Assembly (NCBI RefSeq): GCF_010586825.1
Contig: NZ_JAAAGB010000008.1
Span: 186,001-250,000 of the forward strand
Source of the DNA: Draconibacterium mangrovi
GTDB taxonomy: Bacteria > Bacteroidota > Bacteroidia > Bacteroidales > Prolixibacteraceae
Reading direction: 5' to 3'
Length of the DNA: 64,000 nt
The translations under genes and the position numbers were made by a program. Of the stretch, positions 13,098 through 23,369 are shown one piece after another. The notes under the pieces are model-generated. The model made no database searches, was not told the origin of the DNA, and was given only the letters and a program-made list of their open reading frames with translations. The first letter of the stretch is position 1. Each line of letters opens with the position of its first letter.

Positions 13098-14225
13098 TTA
13101 TATTGCAATTGAATTAATCCAGTATTTAAAATTCCGGCTATACCGGTTTCCCGAAATAATTGATTCGATATAATCTTCACAGCGTGGTTCAATGTATCTT
13201 AGTTCATCTAGTACATACAATGTTCCGTTGGGGTTATATGGCTTATTATAAGCAGAATTACTTTTGTCGGGTTCCCAGGATGTGTTCACAAACTCAAGAT
13301 GAACATTGTTTGCCGGGTCGATAAGATAGGGTTCCCAAAAAGTAACACAGTCTTCAAGCGAACTGCCTTTGTTGTTTTTTAACCGATATAAACGTAGCGC
13401 TGCATCGCGCCCTTTAAAAGTTGCTACCGATTTTAATATACGTGAATAAAACAATAAGTTATAGGCATGATAGGTTAAGGCATCTCTGTTAACAAAATCG
13501 TGAGATATGCCATCGGATAATATATTTAATTCAATATGGCTTTTAAACTGACTGACAGCATAATTGTACAATATTTCATCTTCTAAAATTTCAGCAAAAT
13601 AGAAAAGAAAGTTTATCCGAATGGTATTCCAGTTGTTTTCGAGCAGAGTACCATCTAGTTTCAGGTTCTTATAATAGTTGGCCCGCATTTTTATCCATTG
13701 ATCAATTTGTTTTCTGTCGCCTTCGTCAATGCTTTTACGAATAATTGAGTAGGCTTCGTAGATGGGAGATAATAACGACTCATTTGGGGTGTGCTTTGTT
13801 GGTTCGTTAATTAATGCCCAATTTAAAATTAGAGATGTTGCCTTGTTTAAATAGTTTTGAGCCTGAATTGACTCCTTATTCATAAAAAACCAGCTAACGG
13901 CAATCTGGTAAATGTCGTTTGCACTTTGTTTATATTTGGACTGATCTGCATTATCAAGGCTTTTAACGCTGTATGAATCGTGTAACATTGCTTCTTCTGC
14001 CGGATTTGTAATCCAGCTATTGAATGCCGCTTTCGCATCTGCCGATGTCTCCAGTTCTTTAAGTGCCGAAGCCCAGGTTAAGGAGTCCGCAATAAGATTG
14101 GGAAAAAACTCAATGTTACCTTTCAGATCGTTTTCAGGGAGGTCTTCCAAGGCATCGCTACTTTGGCACGAATACACCATGTAAACTGCCATTGATAAAA
14201 CTAAAAATACTCTTTTCGAAATCAT
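13098..14225 (-). CDS. Alginate-lyase-like lipoprotein, alpha/alpha-toroid polysaccharide lyase
   Basis: 375 residues with signal peptide and lipobox VYSC (Cys20). The helical, Trp/Tyr-rich sequence carries the two signatures of the Alginate_lyase (PF05426-like) superfamily: LENNWNTIR (195-203), supplying the Asn that neutralises the uronate carboxylate, and DFVNRDALTYHAYNL (243-257), with candidate catalytic His/Tyr. In Bacteroidota such proteins are assigned to PL5- or PL38-like families and cleave uronic-acid polymers by beta-elimination. I infer that it is a lyase for the uronic-acid part of the substrate, complementing the PL8 of the same locus. It shares a 760-bp divergent region with the susC operon. 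The exact family and substrate (alginate, glucuronan or other) are not determinable by eye. Confidence 0.72.
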   Translation of the reverse strand: MISKRVFLVLSMAVYMVYSCQSSDALEDLPENDLKGNIEFFPNLIADSLTWASALKELETSADAKAAFNSWITNPAEEAMLHDSYSVKSLDNADQSKYKQSANDIYQIAVSWFFMNKESIQAQNYLNKATSLILNWALINEPTKHTPNESLLSPIYEAYSIIRKSIDEGDRKQIDQWIKMRANYYKNLKLDGTLLENNWNTIRINFLFYFAEILEDEILYNYAVSQFKSHIELNILSDGISHDFVNRDALTYHAYNLLFYSRILKSVATFKGRDAALRLYRLKNNKGSSLEDCVTFWEPYLIDPANNVHLEFVNTSWEPDKSNSAYNKPYNPNGTLYVLDELRYIEPRCEDYIESIISGNRYSRNFKYWINSIAI

Positions 14226-14837
14226 ATCTAAATATTAATATTTCTTTTACTCACTTTTCAAGGCTAAATTCAAAGCAAAAGAAGTAAATTGATTATTGGT
14301 TTACTTGCAGTTTTATTGCATATTATTATACAATTGTTCCGCGAAAATAAAGCATGTGCCATCCGTGCAACATTGGTGAAATTTGACCTTACATTTTTCA
14401 GCAATTTTGTTTTCATTGAGTTGTTACCATGTGGAGAAAATGGTTCTTCTTATTTCTGTCAGGAATTATTTTGGATAAGACTAACAATTATTTCCTGAAA
14501 AAACAGGACGTAATAATTCAGGAGAATAAAGTAAATTCTTGAATTTGAATATCCCCGTGGCAAAGCCAGGGGAAATTATTAAATTATAAACAGTGAAGAA
14601 TTCACCAATCATAAAATTGGGAATTTACCGAAACCGATTTTAAGTCATCACCGAAACCTGTATTCATTACAGATTGTAATTTCGTTTTCTATGCAGCTAC
14701 GACAAAGGCAAAAAAGCGAAATAATCAATAAAATCAGATTGACTGGATTAGCTGATGTAAGCCTTTAGCAAAACCGCTCACTTTAACCAACCCTACAAAA
14801 TCAAAAAAAACGTAAATCCCTCATTCCCAACTTGAAT

Positions 14838-14886
14838 ATATGTTGCATTTACGAAACATCTGTATCGACCTGCAACATTTGTATCG
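14838..14886 (+). promoter_or_regulatory. Candidate HTCS operator upstream of the susC operon
   Basis: Two direct repeats, AACATCTGTATCG (14855-14867) and AACATTTGTATCG (14874-14886), match at 12 of 13 positions and are spaced 19 bp start to start. An upstream half ATGTTGCA (14840-14847) resembles the reverse of the second repeat's TGCAACAT. GCAACATTTG is shared with the GH2 leader at 12875-12884. The repeats lie 40-80 bp upstream of the -7 box at 14929, a normal place for an activator of the HTCS class. Confidence 0.45.
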
Positions 14887-14928
14887 TTTTGTGCAATGAT
14901 ACTTCAAAAAGTTTACCCACGCATCTTA

Positions 14929-14936
14929 TAAGTTTG
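14929..14936 (+). promoter_or_regulatory. Candidate -7 promoter element for the susC operon
   Basis: TAAGTTTG matches the Bacteroidota -7 consensus TAnnTTTG. It lies about 50 bp before the susC start, with no clear -33 TTG. A missing -33 element fits an activator-dependent promoter and the operator immediately upstream. Confidence 0.45.
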
Positions 14937-14985
14937 ACCGAGACAAAATCAATAACACAATAAAGGATCAAATTAACATGAATTT

Positions 14986-17900
14986 ATGATTATGAAAAAG
15001 AGCAATTTGATTTATCGGCAAAGGAAAACCACCCTCCCCGGTAAATTTAAAACTAAATCAAAGCTAATCCTGTTGTTAGCTATTCTTTGCGTGTTTCAGG
15101 TAAATGAGGCATTTGCAGCACATGCAACACCCAAAACTCAGCGTGTTGATAATGATATTAAGTCTGAAACAGCCGCACAGCAAGAAAAGCGTATTGTTTC
15201 AGGTTTCGTACGAGACGAGCAGGGAGAGGCAATTCCCGGAGTATCAGTAGTTGTTAAAGGAACGGTTAATGGTACCATTACAGATGTAGATGGAGCCTAT
15301 ACGGTTGAGGTTTCAAAAGATGACATACTGATGTTTTCGTTTGTTGGTATGGCAAGTCAAGAAGTTGCTGTGGGACAAAAGAAAACGGTGAACATTGTAC
15401 TGAAGAATGCCGACATGGAACTGGAAGAAATTTCTGTTGTAGCCTATGGTACCAAGAAAAAGGCAACCATAACCGGGGCAATTTCATCTGTGGGAACCGA
15501 AGATTTGGTAAAAATACCAACAGCATCAGTTAGTAACATGCTCGCCGGTTCGGTTTCCGGTTTGGCGTCGGTTCAGTATTCTGGACAACCGGGTGAAGAT
15601 AACGCGAATCTTTATATTCGTGGTATTGCAACGCTTAACTCATCATCGCCATTGGTATTGGTAGATGGTGTTGAGCGTAGTTTTACACAAATCGATCCCA
15701 ACGAAATTGCCGATGTTACAGTTCTTAAAGACGCTTCATCAACAGCAGTTTTTGGTGTAAGAGGAGCCAATGGTGTTATTCTTGTAACAACCCGTCGTGG
15801 AAAAACCGGAGCACCAAAAATTAGTTTGTCTTCTACTTTTTCGATACAAACACCTACTCGACTGGGAAAATACGTTGGTGCCAGAGACTACATGTTATAC
15901 ATTAATGAAACAGATATGAACGATGGCCGGTCTCCTTCGTTCTCGCAGGATATTTTGGATATTTATGAGGATCCAAACCGGAATAAGCTGATCTATCCTG
16001 ATACCGACTGGCAAGACATGCTTTACGACAAATATGCTCCACAACAACAACACAATGTAAATATAACCGGCGGTTCGGAAAGAGTACGCTATTTTGCCTC
16101 GGTGGGGATGTTTAATCAAAAAGGTATTTTTAATGGAAACAAAGACCTCGATTATAACGGTAACTTTTCCTATCATCGAAATAATATCCGTGCCAATCTC
16201 GATATAGATGTAACCAAGAGTACGCTGGTTTCGGTAAATATTGGAGGACGAATTGAAAACCGTAATGAACCACAGGGATTTAATGATAATTTCTTTAATA
16301 ACATTAGGGAGGCTAATCCGCTAAGTGCCGGTTTAGTTGATGGAGTAAATATTAAAGGGAATCCTCAATACATGATTATTCCAGGATCAGGAATGGACTA
16401 TTATATACGTGGAGTAGACAATAAAACAACCAATGTTCTTAACCTCGACTTAAAAATAAAACAAGATCTTGATTTTATAACCAAAGGTTTAGATCTTAGC
16501 ATTAAAGGTTCGTACAATAGTTATTATACGTACCAAAAAACCAGAACAACATCGCGTCCTTCGTATACCCCGTGGTTCCGTAAAGACATTCCGTGGTTGG
16601 ATGCACCGGCAAGCGAAGAAGAAGGTGAAGAGGTAATCCTGATTAAGGAAGGTGATTATGGTGAAGTAAACTATACCGACTCTTACGGAAAAGGCAGAGA
16701 TTTTTATATTGAAATGGCCACGAACTACAAAAGAAGTTTTGGCAGCCATAACGTGTCTGGTCTTTTAATGTATAATGCAAGCCGAATATTTTACCCTCCA
16801 AGCTATCCTGATTTGCCAGAAGGTTATGTTGGAATTGTTGGTAGAGCTACATATGATTACAAAAGCCGTTACCTCGCTGATTTTAGTGTGGGCTACAACG
16901 GTTCTGAAAAATTCCATCGCGATAACCGCTATGGATTATTCCCTTCTGCATCGATTGGCTGGGTAGTTACAGAAGAAGGATTTCTGAAAGACAATTCAGT
17001 AATATCCTTTTTAAAAATTCGTGCTTCGTATGGTTTGGTTGGTGCAGATAATATTGGCCGGTTCTTGTATTTGCCCGATAGTTATAAGTTTGGTGGCGGA
17101 TACATTTTTGGAGGTGTTGCCGGTGGAAACAACCCGGGTGGAGCCTACGAAGGTTCTATTAACAACAAGGATGTAACCTGGGAAACTTCGCAAAAACAAA
17201 ATTACGGTGTTGATATGCGTTTTCTGGGTGCCAGGTTAGCTGTAAGTGCCGACTATTTTATGGAAAAACGCGATGATATCCTTATCAAAAGAAATACCTT
17301 CCCGACTTTTGTGGCCTACAATCCTCCGGCTGTAAACATGGGTAGGGTTGACAATAAAGGTATGGAACTCAGTTTGAAATGGCACGACAAAATTAATGAG
17401 TTCAAATACAACATCGGGATAATTGGTTCTTACGCTAAAAATACGGTTGTATTTAAAGACGAAGTTCCAAATCCGGAAAATCCGTGGACACTTGCTACCG
17501 GCCATGCGTTGGGGCAACCATTTGGGTATAAATTCCTGGGATTCTATTACGACGGCATGTTAAACGACCAGGGGGTTGATGCCATTGAAACACAACCAAC
17601 CTTAAAAGAAGGCGACTGTGTTTATGCCGACACAAATGGCGATGGCTCAATCGATGACAACGATAAAATAGCTATTGGTTATCCAAACTATCCCCTGTTT
17701 ACTGCTGGTGTTACCACAGGATTCGAATGGAAAAAGCTCTCGTTTAGTATGACTTGGAATGGTGCTACAAAAGTATCGCGTGTGTTCGAAGGCGTATTGC
17801 GCGAACCTCTGGGACCAACCGGTAACCGATCGTTAATGCAGGAACAATTCGACAACCGTTGGACTCCGGAAACCGCAGAAACCGCAACTTTGCCTCGCGC

Positions 17901-18174
17901 AACCGTAACCGATCTTGCAAAAAACAGCCAGCTATCTTCCTTGTGGATAAAAGATGCCAGCTATATAAGATTAAAGAACATTCGGGTTGGATACGATATT
18001 AATAATGCCTTTCTAAAAACGATAGGTGTTAAAAATATGAATCTTTTTGCCGTAGGCTATAACCTGCTTACACTTGATAAATTAGGGGTTCTCGATCCTG
18101 AAATTCGTACGCAGGGTAAACCAACCTATCCATTGATGAAAGTATATAGTTTAGGAGTTAACGTTACTTTCTAA
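14986..18174 (+). CDS. susC: SusC-like TonB-dependent outer-membrane transporter 1
   Basis: 1062 residues. A long N-terminal region with signal (about 1-45) is followed by a carboxypeptidase-D-regulatory-like domain (about 70-150, VSGFVRDEQGEAIPGVSVV), TonB plug (about 160-265, with LVLVDGVER and VTVLKDASS) and a 22-strand barrel ending in an aromatic residue (NVTF). There is no STN domain, as usual for HTCS-controlled systems. It imports oligosaccharides across the outer membrane with the SusD encoded 33 bp downstream. It is the first gene of a rightward operon reaching 33483. The start may be the second Met (14992, MKKSN). Confidence 0.95.
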   Translation: MIMKKSNLIYRQRKTTLPGKFKTKSKLILLLAILCVFQVNEAFAAHATPKTQRVDNDIKSETAAQQEKRIVSGFVRDEQGEAIPGVSVVVKGTVNGTITDVDGAYTVEVSKDDILMFSFVGMASQEVAVGQKKTVNIVLKNADMELEEISVVAYGTKKKATITGAISSVGTEDLVKIPTASVSNMLAGSVSGLASVQYSGQPGEDNANLYIRGIATLNSSSPLVLVDGVERSFTQIDPNEIADVTVLKDASSTAVFGVRGANGVILVTTRRGKTGAPKISLSSTFSIQTPTRLGKYVGARDYMLYINETDMNDGRSPSFSQDILDIYEDPNRNKLIYPDTDWQDMLYDKYAPQQQHNVNITGGSERVRYFASVGMFNQKGIFNGNKDLDYNGNFSYHRNNIRANLDIDVTKSTLVSVNIGGRIENRNEPQGFNDNFFNNIREANPLSAGLVDGVNIKGNPQYMIIPGSGMDYYIRGVDNKTTNVLNLDLKIKQDLDFITKGLDLSIKGSYNSYYTYQKTRTTSRPSYTPWFRKDIPWLDAPASEEEGEEVILIKEGDYGEVNYTDSYGKGRDFYIEMATNYKRSFGSHNVSGLLMYNASRIFYPPSYPDLPEGYVGIVGRATYDYKSRYLADFSVGYNGSEKFHRDNRYGLFPSASIGWVVTEEGFLKDNSVISFLKIRASYGLVGADNIGRFLYLPDSYKFGGGYIFGGVAGGNNPGGAYEGSINNKDVTWETSQKQNYGVDMRFLGARLAVSADYFMEKRDDILIKRNTFPTFVAYNPPAVNMGRVDNKGMELSLKWHDKINEFKYNIGIIGSYAKNTVVFKDEVPNPENPWTLATGHALGQPFGYKFLGFYYDGMLNDQGVDAIETQPTLKEGDCVYADTNGDGSIDDNDKIAIGYPNYPLFTAGVTTGFEWKKLSFSMTWNGATKVSRVFEGVLREPLGPTGNRSLMQEQFDNRWTPETAETATLPRATVTDLAKNSQLSSLWIKDASYIRLKNIRVGYDINNAFLKTIGVKNMNLFAVGYNLLTLDKLGVLDPEIRTQGKPTYPLMKVYSLGVNVTF

Positions 18175-18207
18175 TACCAGGTTTTAAAACTTTTAAAAGA
18201 TTGAAAA

Positions 18208-20220
18208 ATGAAATCAATACTAAAAAATATTTTACTTATTGGCGCCATTGCAACGGTCATCTTCTCCACGTCGTGTGTAGATGAGTTTCAAGTAGGCGAC
18301 GATTTTCTGGTGAAACAACCCAGTACCGATGTTACCGAAGATACCATATTCAGCGATGCGGTATATGCCCGTAAATTTCTGTGGAATTCATACAAATATC
18401 TTCATTATGGTTTGGTTGATCCTACAAACTATGGAGCACAACTAGGCTCGGAGAGTTTGAATACACTGGCCGATGATTGTCAGAGTTTTCTAAACTGGGC
18501 AAATGGTACATCTTATTATTACAACGGATTGATGAATGCCTCGAAAGAGGGCTATAATTCGAAGTGTAATTACCGTGATAACAGGCGTTGGGATGGAATA
18601 CGTGCAGCATGGGTTTTTATTGAAAATGCTGATCGTGTGCCTAATTTCGATACCGGCGAAAAAGAGCGTTTAATAGCCGAGGCAAAAATGATTATCGCTT
18701 GCAATTACTCCGATATGTTTCGTCATTTTGGCGGATTACCACTGGTAAAAAAAGCATTCCGACCTGCTGACGATACCAATATCGGACGGGCAACTGTTGA
18801 AGAAACGGTTAACTTTATTACCGGCTTGTGTGATGAGGCTGCCCAGGATTTGCCCTGGCAACTTGATGCCAGTGACATGAGTACATGGGCAGGCCGTTTT
18901 ACAGCTGCTGCTGCTAAAGGATTAAAAGTGCGGGTATTGTTGTTTGCTGCAAGTCCCTTGTTTAATTCGTCAGACACCTGGTCGGGTGTAGAAAACGAAT
19001 CAGTGTCAGCTTTGCATTCTTCATATGGGAATTACGATCAGCAGCGTTGGCAGAAGGTTGTCGATGCCTGCGAAGATTTCCTCAGGAGCAATGGTGGATT
19101 AACACCTGACGGAGGTATTTATTCACTTCACCAAAATTCAAACTATCGTTTGGCGTACCGTGAAGCCTATTACAACAGAAGCAATTCTGGCATGTTAATC
19201 TCATCGCGTCGCGAAGACAAAGCGCCATCAAAATGGAATTATAAATATTTCCCTACAATATGGGTTCGCTGGCATGGTTTGCAACCTACCCTTGAGGGAT
19301 TAAATGCTTATCCAAAAGCCGATGGTACGCCATTCCTGGAAAAAGATATGCCTTGGTTAAAATCAAATGCTGAACAGCAGGAAGCATTGGATAACGGAAC
19401 TTATGTTGATCCGTTTGCAAATCGCGATCCAAGAATTTACGAGATAGCCCATATCTCCGGAAAAAGTTATTATAACGGACACAAATTTGCGGGTTACATG
19501 GGAGGTCAGGACCGTGGCGACAAAGAAGACGGATCGCAGATTAACACCTCGAAAGGCTTTGCCGTATCTGGTTTTACCAACTATAAATTCACGCTAAATT
19601 TTGCCGATGAGTTCAATGGAAATACCATTCACTGGCCATACTTGCGTTTGGCAGAAGTTTACCTGAGTTATGCCGAAGCATTAACCATGGTTGGCAGGAC
19701 AGCAGATGCCTACGAATGGGTTGATGCTGTGAGAGCTCGTGTTGGATTACCTGGTATTCTGGAATCGAATCCTGAGCGGAAGGCAATTGATGTAACACAT
19801 CCCGATTTTAGTGTGGCTATTCCGGCTGATGAATTCCTGCTTAAAGAAATTTTGCGCGAACGTAACTGTGAGTTTACTGCAGAGGAAGTACGTTTCTTTG
19901 ACCTGGTTCGCTGGCGTTGTGCTCCCGATTTCAGAAAACGTCTTACCGGATTGCTATTCTGGAGATATAAACAAGCGGATGGTACTATCGTAAACGATGA
20001 TGCATCATTTGTTTACAATAGTTTTCCGATGAATAAGAGATATATTCAGGATGGAGAACAGGGAAAAGAACATGTCATTAAAATATACCCTGGTAACCAA
20101 GATTTTACTATATCAGCCGATGCACACGGAAGTATGTGGAATCCGAAATGGTATTTATCGGCTTTTCCTACCGACGAGCTAAATAAAAACTATGGATTAA
20201 CTCAAAACCCAGGGTGGTAA
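18208..20220 (+). CDS. susD: SusD-like surface glycan-binding lipoprotein 1
   Basis: 670 residues, longer than typical SusD proteins (about 500-600). Signal and lipobox STSC (Cys23) are followed by a RagB/SusD fold with TPR-like helices and the family's C-terminal segment (LRLAEVYLSYAEAL, then ILRERNCEFTAEEVRFFDLVRW). It caps the adjacent SusC and binds glycan at the cell surface. The spacing from susC is 33 bp, so they are co-transcribed and form the functional pair. Confidence 0.95.
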   Translation: MKSILKNILLIGAIATVIFSTSCVDEFQVGDDFLVKQPSTDVTEDTIFSDAVYARKFLWNSYKYLHYGLVDPTNYGAQLGSESLNTLADDCQSFLNWANGTSYYYNGLMNASKEGYNSKCNYRDNRRWDGIRAAWVFIENADRVPNFDTGEKERLIAEAKMIIACNYSDMFRHFGGLPLVKKAFRPADDTNIGRATVEETVNFITGLCDEAAQDLPWQLDASDMSTWAGRFTAAAAKGLKVRVLLFAASPLFNSSDTWSGVENESVSALHSSYGNYDQQRWQKVVDACEDFLRSNGGLTPDGGIYSLHQNSNYRLAYREAYYNRSNSGMLISSRREDKAPSKWNYKYFPTIWVRWHGLQPTLEGLNAYPKADGTPFLEKDMPWLKSNAEQQEALDNGTYVDPFANRDPRIYEIAHISGKSYYNGHKFAGYMGGQDRGDKEDGSQINTSKGFAVSGFTNYKFTLNFADEFNGNTIHWPYLRLAEVYLSYAEALTMVGRTADAYEWVDAVRARVGLPGILESNPERKAIDVTHPDFSVAIPADEFLLKEILRERNCEFTAEEVRFFDLVRWRCAPDFRKRLTGLLFWRYKQADGTIVNDDASFVYNSFPMNKRYIQDGEQGKEHVIKIYPGNQDFTISADAHGSMWNPKWYLSAFPTDELNKNYGLTQNPGW

Positions 20221-20325
20221 TCCTGTCAAACATTTTTAGATGTAATTGCCGGGACAAGTGAATCCATTAAAAAATGGACCATAAGCAATAGGCAGTTTAT
20301 TGAAATAAAAATAAATGATAAACAA

Positions 20326-23300
20326 ATGAAGAAGATATTTTTAAAATTATACTTGGGACTTTCTTTGTTGATTGCATTGCAGGCAAATGCCAATCCAACC
20401 GATTTAACCGGAAGGTTAACCGATGCGAAAGGAAATCCAATTTCCGGGGCTAAAATTGCTTTGGCAGGTAAGCCTTCAGCATATAGCGTTACAAACAAAG
20501 AAGGAGCCTATACAATAGTAGCTGAAGTTGGAGATACTGCATTGGTTTCAACGAGTGCACAGTTTTCTAAAAAAGTAGTTTTAGGTCAGCAACAAACAAT
20601 TGTATTGGGCAAGGATGCATCTCCTGTAATTTACGGGACAGGAATTGTAAAGAACAATGCAGAATCAACAGCGGCAGTTTCAACAGTTTTTGCCGACAGA
20701 TTGGAAAAATCGTCATCAAAATTGAATGTCTCAAATGCTTTATTCGGCGAATTGCTTGGATTAAGTGTACTTGAAAACAGTGGCGTTAATGAAGATAAAA
20801 GAGCCAGATTCAACATGCGTGGACTTGGTACTCCAATGGTATTGGTCGACGGATTTGAGCGCGATTATAACGACCTTACGGTTGAAGAGGTTGAGTCGGT
20901 TACTTTATTAAAGGATGCTGCATCCCTCGCAATTTATGGAATGCGCGGAAGTAACGGAGTTATTCTTGTTACTTCCAAAAGGGGAAAATATAATACAACC
21001 GAAATTGAAGCAAGTTATGACAGAAGTATAAATTTTGCAGAACCTTTTGTTCCCATGGTTAATGCTTATGATTACGCTATGGGTTTAAACGAGGCACTTG
21101 CAAACGATGGGCTTTCTTCACAGTACAACAATTACGAGCTAAATGCTTTCCAAACAGGAACCCAACCTTTGATATATCCCAATGTGAATTGGGCTGATGA
21201 GACTTTAAATAAGATCGCTCACTCGAACTCGCTAAATATGCAAGTACGTGGTGGTAGCGAGGTGGTTCGTTATTTTACCTCTATCGGGTACGATACCGAT
21301 AAAGGCATTGTTGGTGTTGACGCACCCGATGCTTCTATCCCAAATCAGTTCCAGTATTCGAACCTGAATGTTCGTTCAAATCTCGATATTTCTATCTCAA
21401 AAAATACGCTTCTCAGCATTAATTTATTGGGTAAACTGAAAGAGAAAAGTAGCCCTATGTTAAGTGCAACCTCGCTGATGGAAACTATTTACAATACACC
21501 TTCGGCTGCGTTTCCTGTAAAAACAGAAAATGATGAATGGGGTGCAAGCACCAACTGGACAAAAAACCCGGTAGCCGACCTGGCCAATGCCGGTTTTTAT
21601 AAATACCATACCCGTACTTTACTTGCTGACTTTACCGTAAATCAGAATCTTGATATTATTACGAAGGGGTTAAAAGCAAGAGTTAGCCTTGCTTACGATA
21701 GCGATGCCGTAATGTATGAACGTAAAAACAGAGATTACAGAACAGAAACCATCATTACCAGTTTCGATGAAGACGGAAATCCGATTGACATCGAGTACAA
21801 CCAGATTGGAGAGAATGAAGGAAGTTATTCTTTTAGCCACTGGTTAAGTACACAATACCACAGAACAACTTTGAAGGGCATAATCGATTACAACCGGACT
21901 TTTGGATTATCAACTGTTAGCGGTGGTTATATTTACGAGCTTACCAGCCTTGTAAACAAAGGTATTCAGGAAACATACAACCGCATAAATAATTCGTTGT
22001 TTATGTCCTATGCGTACGATTCAAAATATTTACTTGATGCCTCTTTCACTCTGGCTTCATCAAATATATTAAATCCAAGACGTAAGTGGGGGTATTTCCC
22101 GGCAGTATCTGCTGCATGGGTAATCTCAAACGAGGATGTAATGAAGGAAAATGAAGTAGTGAATTACCTGAAACTGCATTCATCGGTGGGTATTTTGGGA
22201 AGCGACAATATGGATTTCGATGCTTACAAACAGGAATACAAACCGGGCTCAAACGTTCTCTTCGGAAACTTTATCGGCGCTCCTACCTTACAAATGGGTG
22301 CCTTGCCTGTAAGAAATCTTACCTATGCTAAAACCCTCAGTCTTAATATCGGTTTGGAAGGAACTCTATATAGAAATCTCAATTTCGAAGTTGAATTATT
22401 CCATAACAAAGTTTACGATATTCTTACCGGGATTGGCAATATTAATTCATCAGTGTTGGGTGTTAATCCTGGGTATGCGAACGATGGAGAGAGAACTTTT
22501 AAAGGCTTCGAGTTAGGATTGGGATACCATAAAAATGTTGGCGATTTTAAATATGCCGTTAATGGTAAATTTACTTTTAACCGAAGCAAAATCGTTAACA
22601 TGAACGAACGTTCGTGGAAGAATGATTTCAACAAAGCTACAGGCCATTCCGTTGGGCAGATATTCGGATACGAAGCTGAAGGTTTTTTCAAAGATCAGGC
22701 AGATATCGACAACAGCCCGGTACATACTTTCTCTGAAGTACAAGCAGGCGATATAAAATATAAGGATCAGGATAAAAATGGTGTTATCGATCAATACGAC
22801 AGGGTTGCCATTGGTAATAGTTCATACATGCCCGAACTTTATTTTTCATTCGACATGAATATGGAGTATCGCAACGTAGGAATGAGTTTCTTGTTTCAGG
22901 GTGTTGGTAACTACAGTGCTATACTTAATACAACAAGTATTTACCGCCCTCTGGTAGGAAATAATAATATATCGCAGCATTACTACGATAACCGTTGGAC
23001 AGCTACAAATCAAGATGCATTGTACCCGCGATTAACTACCGAATCGAACGAAAATAATGAACAAAACTCTACCATTTGGCTGCAGGACCGATCGTATCTG
23101 AAATTGCGCAGTGCCGAAATTTATTACAACCTGCCTGAGCAACTGGTGAATAAAGTTAAGCTGGATAATGCCAAAATTTTTGTGCGGGGTTACAATTTGT
23201 TTTCAATTGATAAAGTTGATCTAGGCGATCCTGAAACTCTTGGAAAAAGGGATATGAATGATGATGAATCAACAGGTATTAGTTATCCCTTATACAGGAC

Positions 23301-23331
23301 TATTAACCTTGGGGTAAAAATTAGCTTTTAA
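20326..23331 (+). CDS. susC: SusC-like TonB-dependent outer-membrane transporter 2
   Basis: 1001 residues: signal peptide (about 1-22), carboxypeptidase-regulatory-like domain (about 25-95) that is divergent from that of SusC 1, plug (about 105-220, PMVLVDGFER and VTLLKDAASLAIYGMRGSNG) and a barrel ending ISF. It is paired with the SusD-like protein encoded 38 bp downstream. Two different SusC/SusD pairs in one operon suggest import of two product classes or sizes from the same polysaccharide. The 105-bp gap before it contains only a short AT-rich hairpin (TCCATT/AATGGA) without a T-run, so the operon likely continues through. Confidence 0.95.
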   Translation: MKKIFLKLYLGLSLLIALQANANPTDLTGRLTDAKGNPISGAKIALAGKPSAYSVTNKEGAYTIVAEVGDTALVSTSAQFSKKVVLGQQQTIVLGKDASPVIYGTGIVKNNAESTAAVSTVFADRLEKSSSKLNVSNALFGELLGLSVLENSGVNEDKRARFNMRGLGTPMVLVDGFERDYNDLTVEEVESVTLLKDAASLAIYGMRGSNGVILVTSKRGKYNTTEIEASYDRSINFAEPFVPMVNAYDYAMGLNEALANDGLSSQYNNYELNAFQTGTQPLIYPNVNWADETLNKIAHSNSLNMQVRGGSEVVRYFTSIGYDTDKGIVGVDAPDASIPNQFQYSNLNVRSNLDISISKNTLLSINLLGKLKEKSSPMLSATSLMETIYNTPSAAFPVKTENDEWGASTNWTKNPVADLANAGFYKYHTRTLLADFTVNQNLDIITKGLKARVSLAYDSDAVMYERKNRDYRTETIITSFDEDGNPIDIEYNQIGENEGSYSFSHWLSTQYHRTTLKGIIDYNRTFGLSTVSGGYIYELTSLVNKGIQETYNRINNSLFMSYAYDSKYLLDASFTLASSNILNPRRKWGYFPAVSAAWVISNEDVMKENEVVNYLKLHSSVGILGSDNMDFDAYKQEYKPGSNVLFGNFIGAPTLQMGALPVRNLTYAKTLSLNIGLEGTLYRNLNFEVELFHNKVYDILTGIGNINSSVLGVNPGYANDGERTFKGFELGLGYHKNVGDFKYAVNGKFTFNRSKIVNMNERSWKNDFNKATGHSVGQIFGYEAEGFFKDQADIDNSPVHTFSEVQAGDIKYKDQDKNGVIDQYDRVAIGNSSYMPELYFSFDMNMEYRNVGMSFLFQGVGNYSAILNTTSIYRPLVGNNNISQHYYDNRWTATNQDALYPRLTTESNENNEQNSTIWLQDRSYLKLRSAEIYYNLPEQLVNKVKLDNAKIFVRGYNLFSIDKVDLGDPETLGKRDMNDDESTGISYPLYRTINLGVKISF

Positions 23332-23369
23332 GCAAACCAATTAAACGAAGAACCTTAAATTTTAGAGTA

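Larger units (their letters stand above)
14226..14985. other. Divergent intergenic region between lyase and first susC
   Basis: The 760-bp region has no supported gene: the rightward 69-codon frame at 14289-14498 looks non-coding. At 14553-14572 a hairpin CCCC-TGGC / GCCA-GGGG shares its core with a patch upstream of the HTCS gene (4890-4904). The 3' part (14838-14940) holds the candidate HTCS operator and promoter described separately. Confidence 0.45.

Noticed and set aside
14289-14498. 69-codon rightward ORF upstream of susC
   Set aside because: No recognisable motif or signal, inside a regulatory region with atypical composition.
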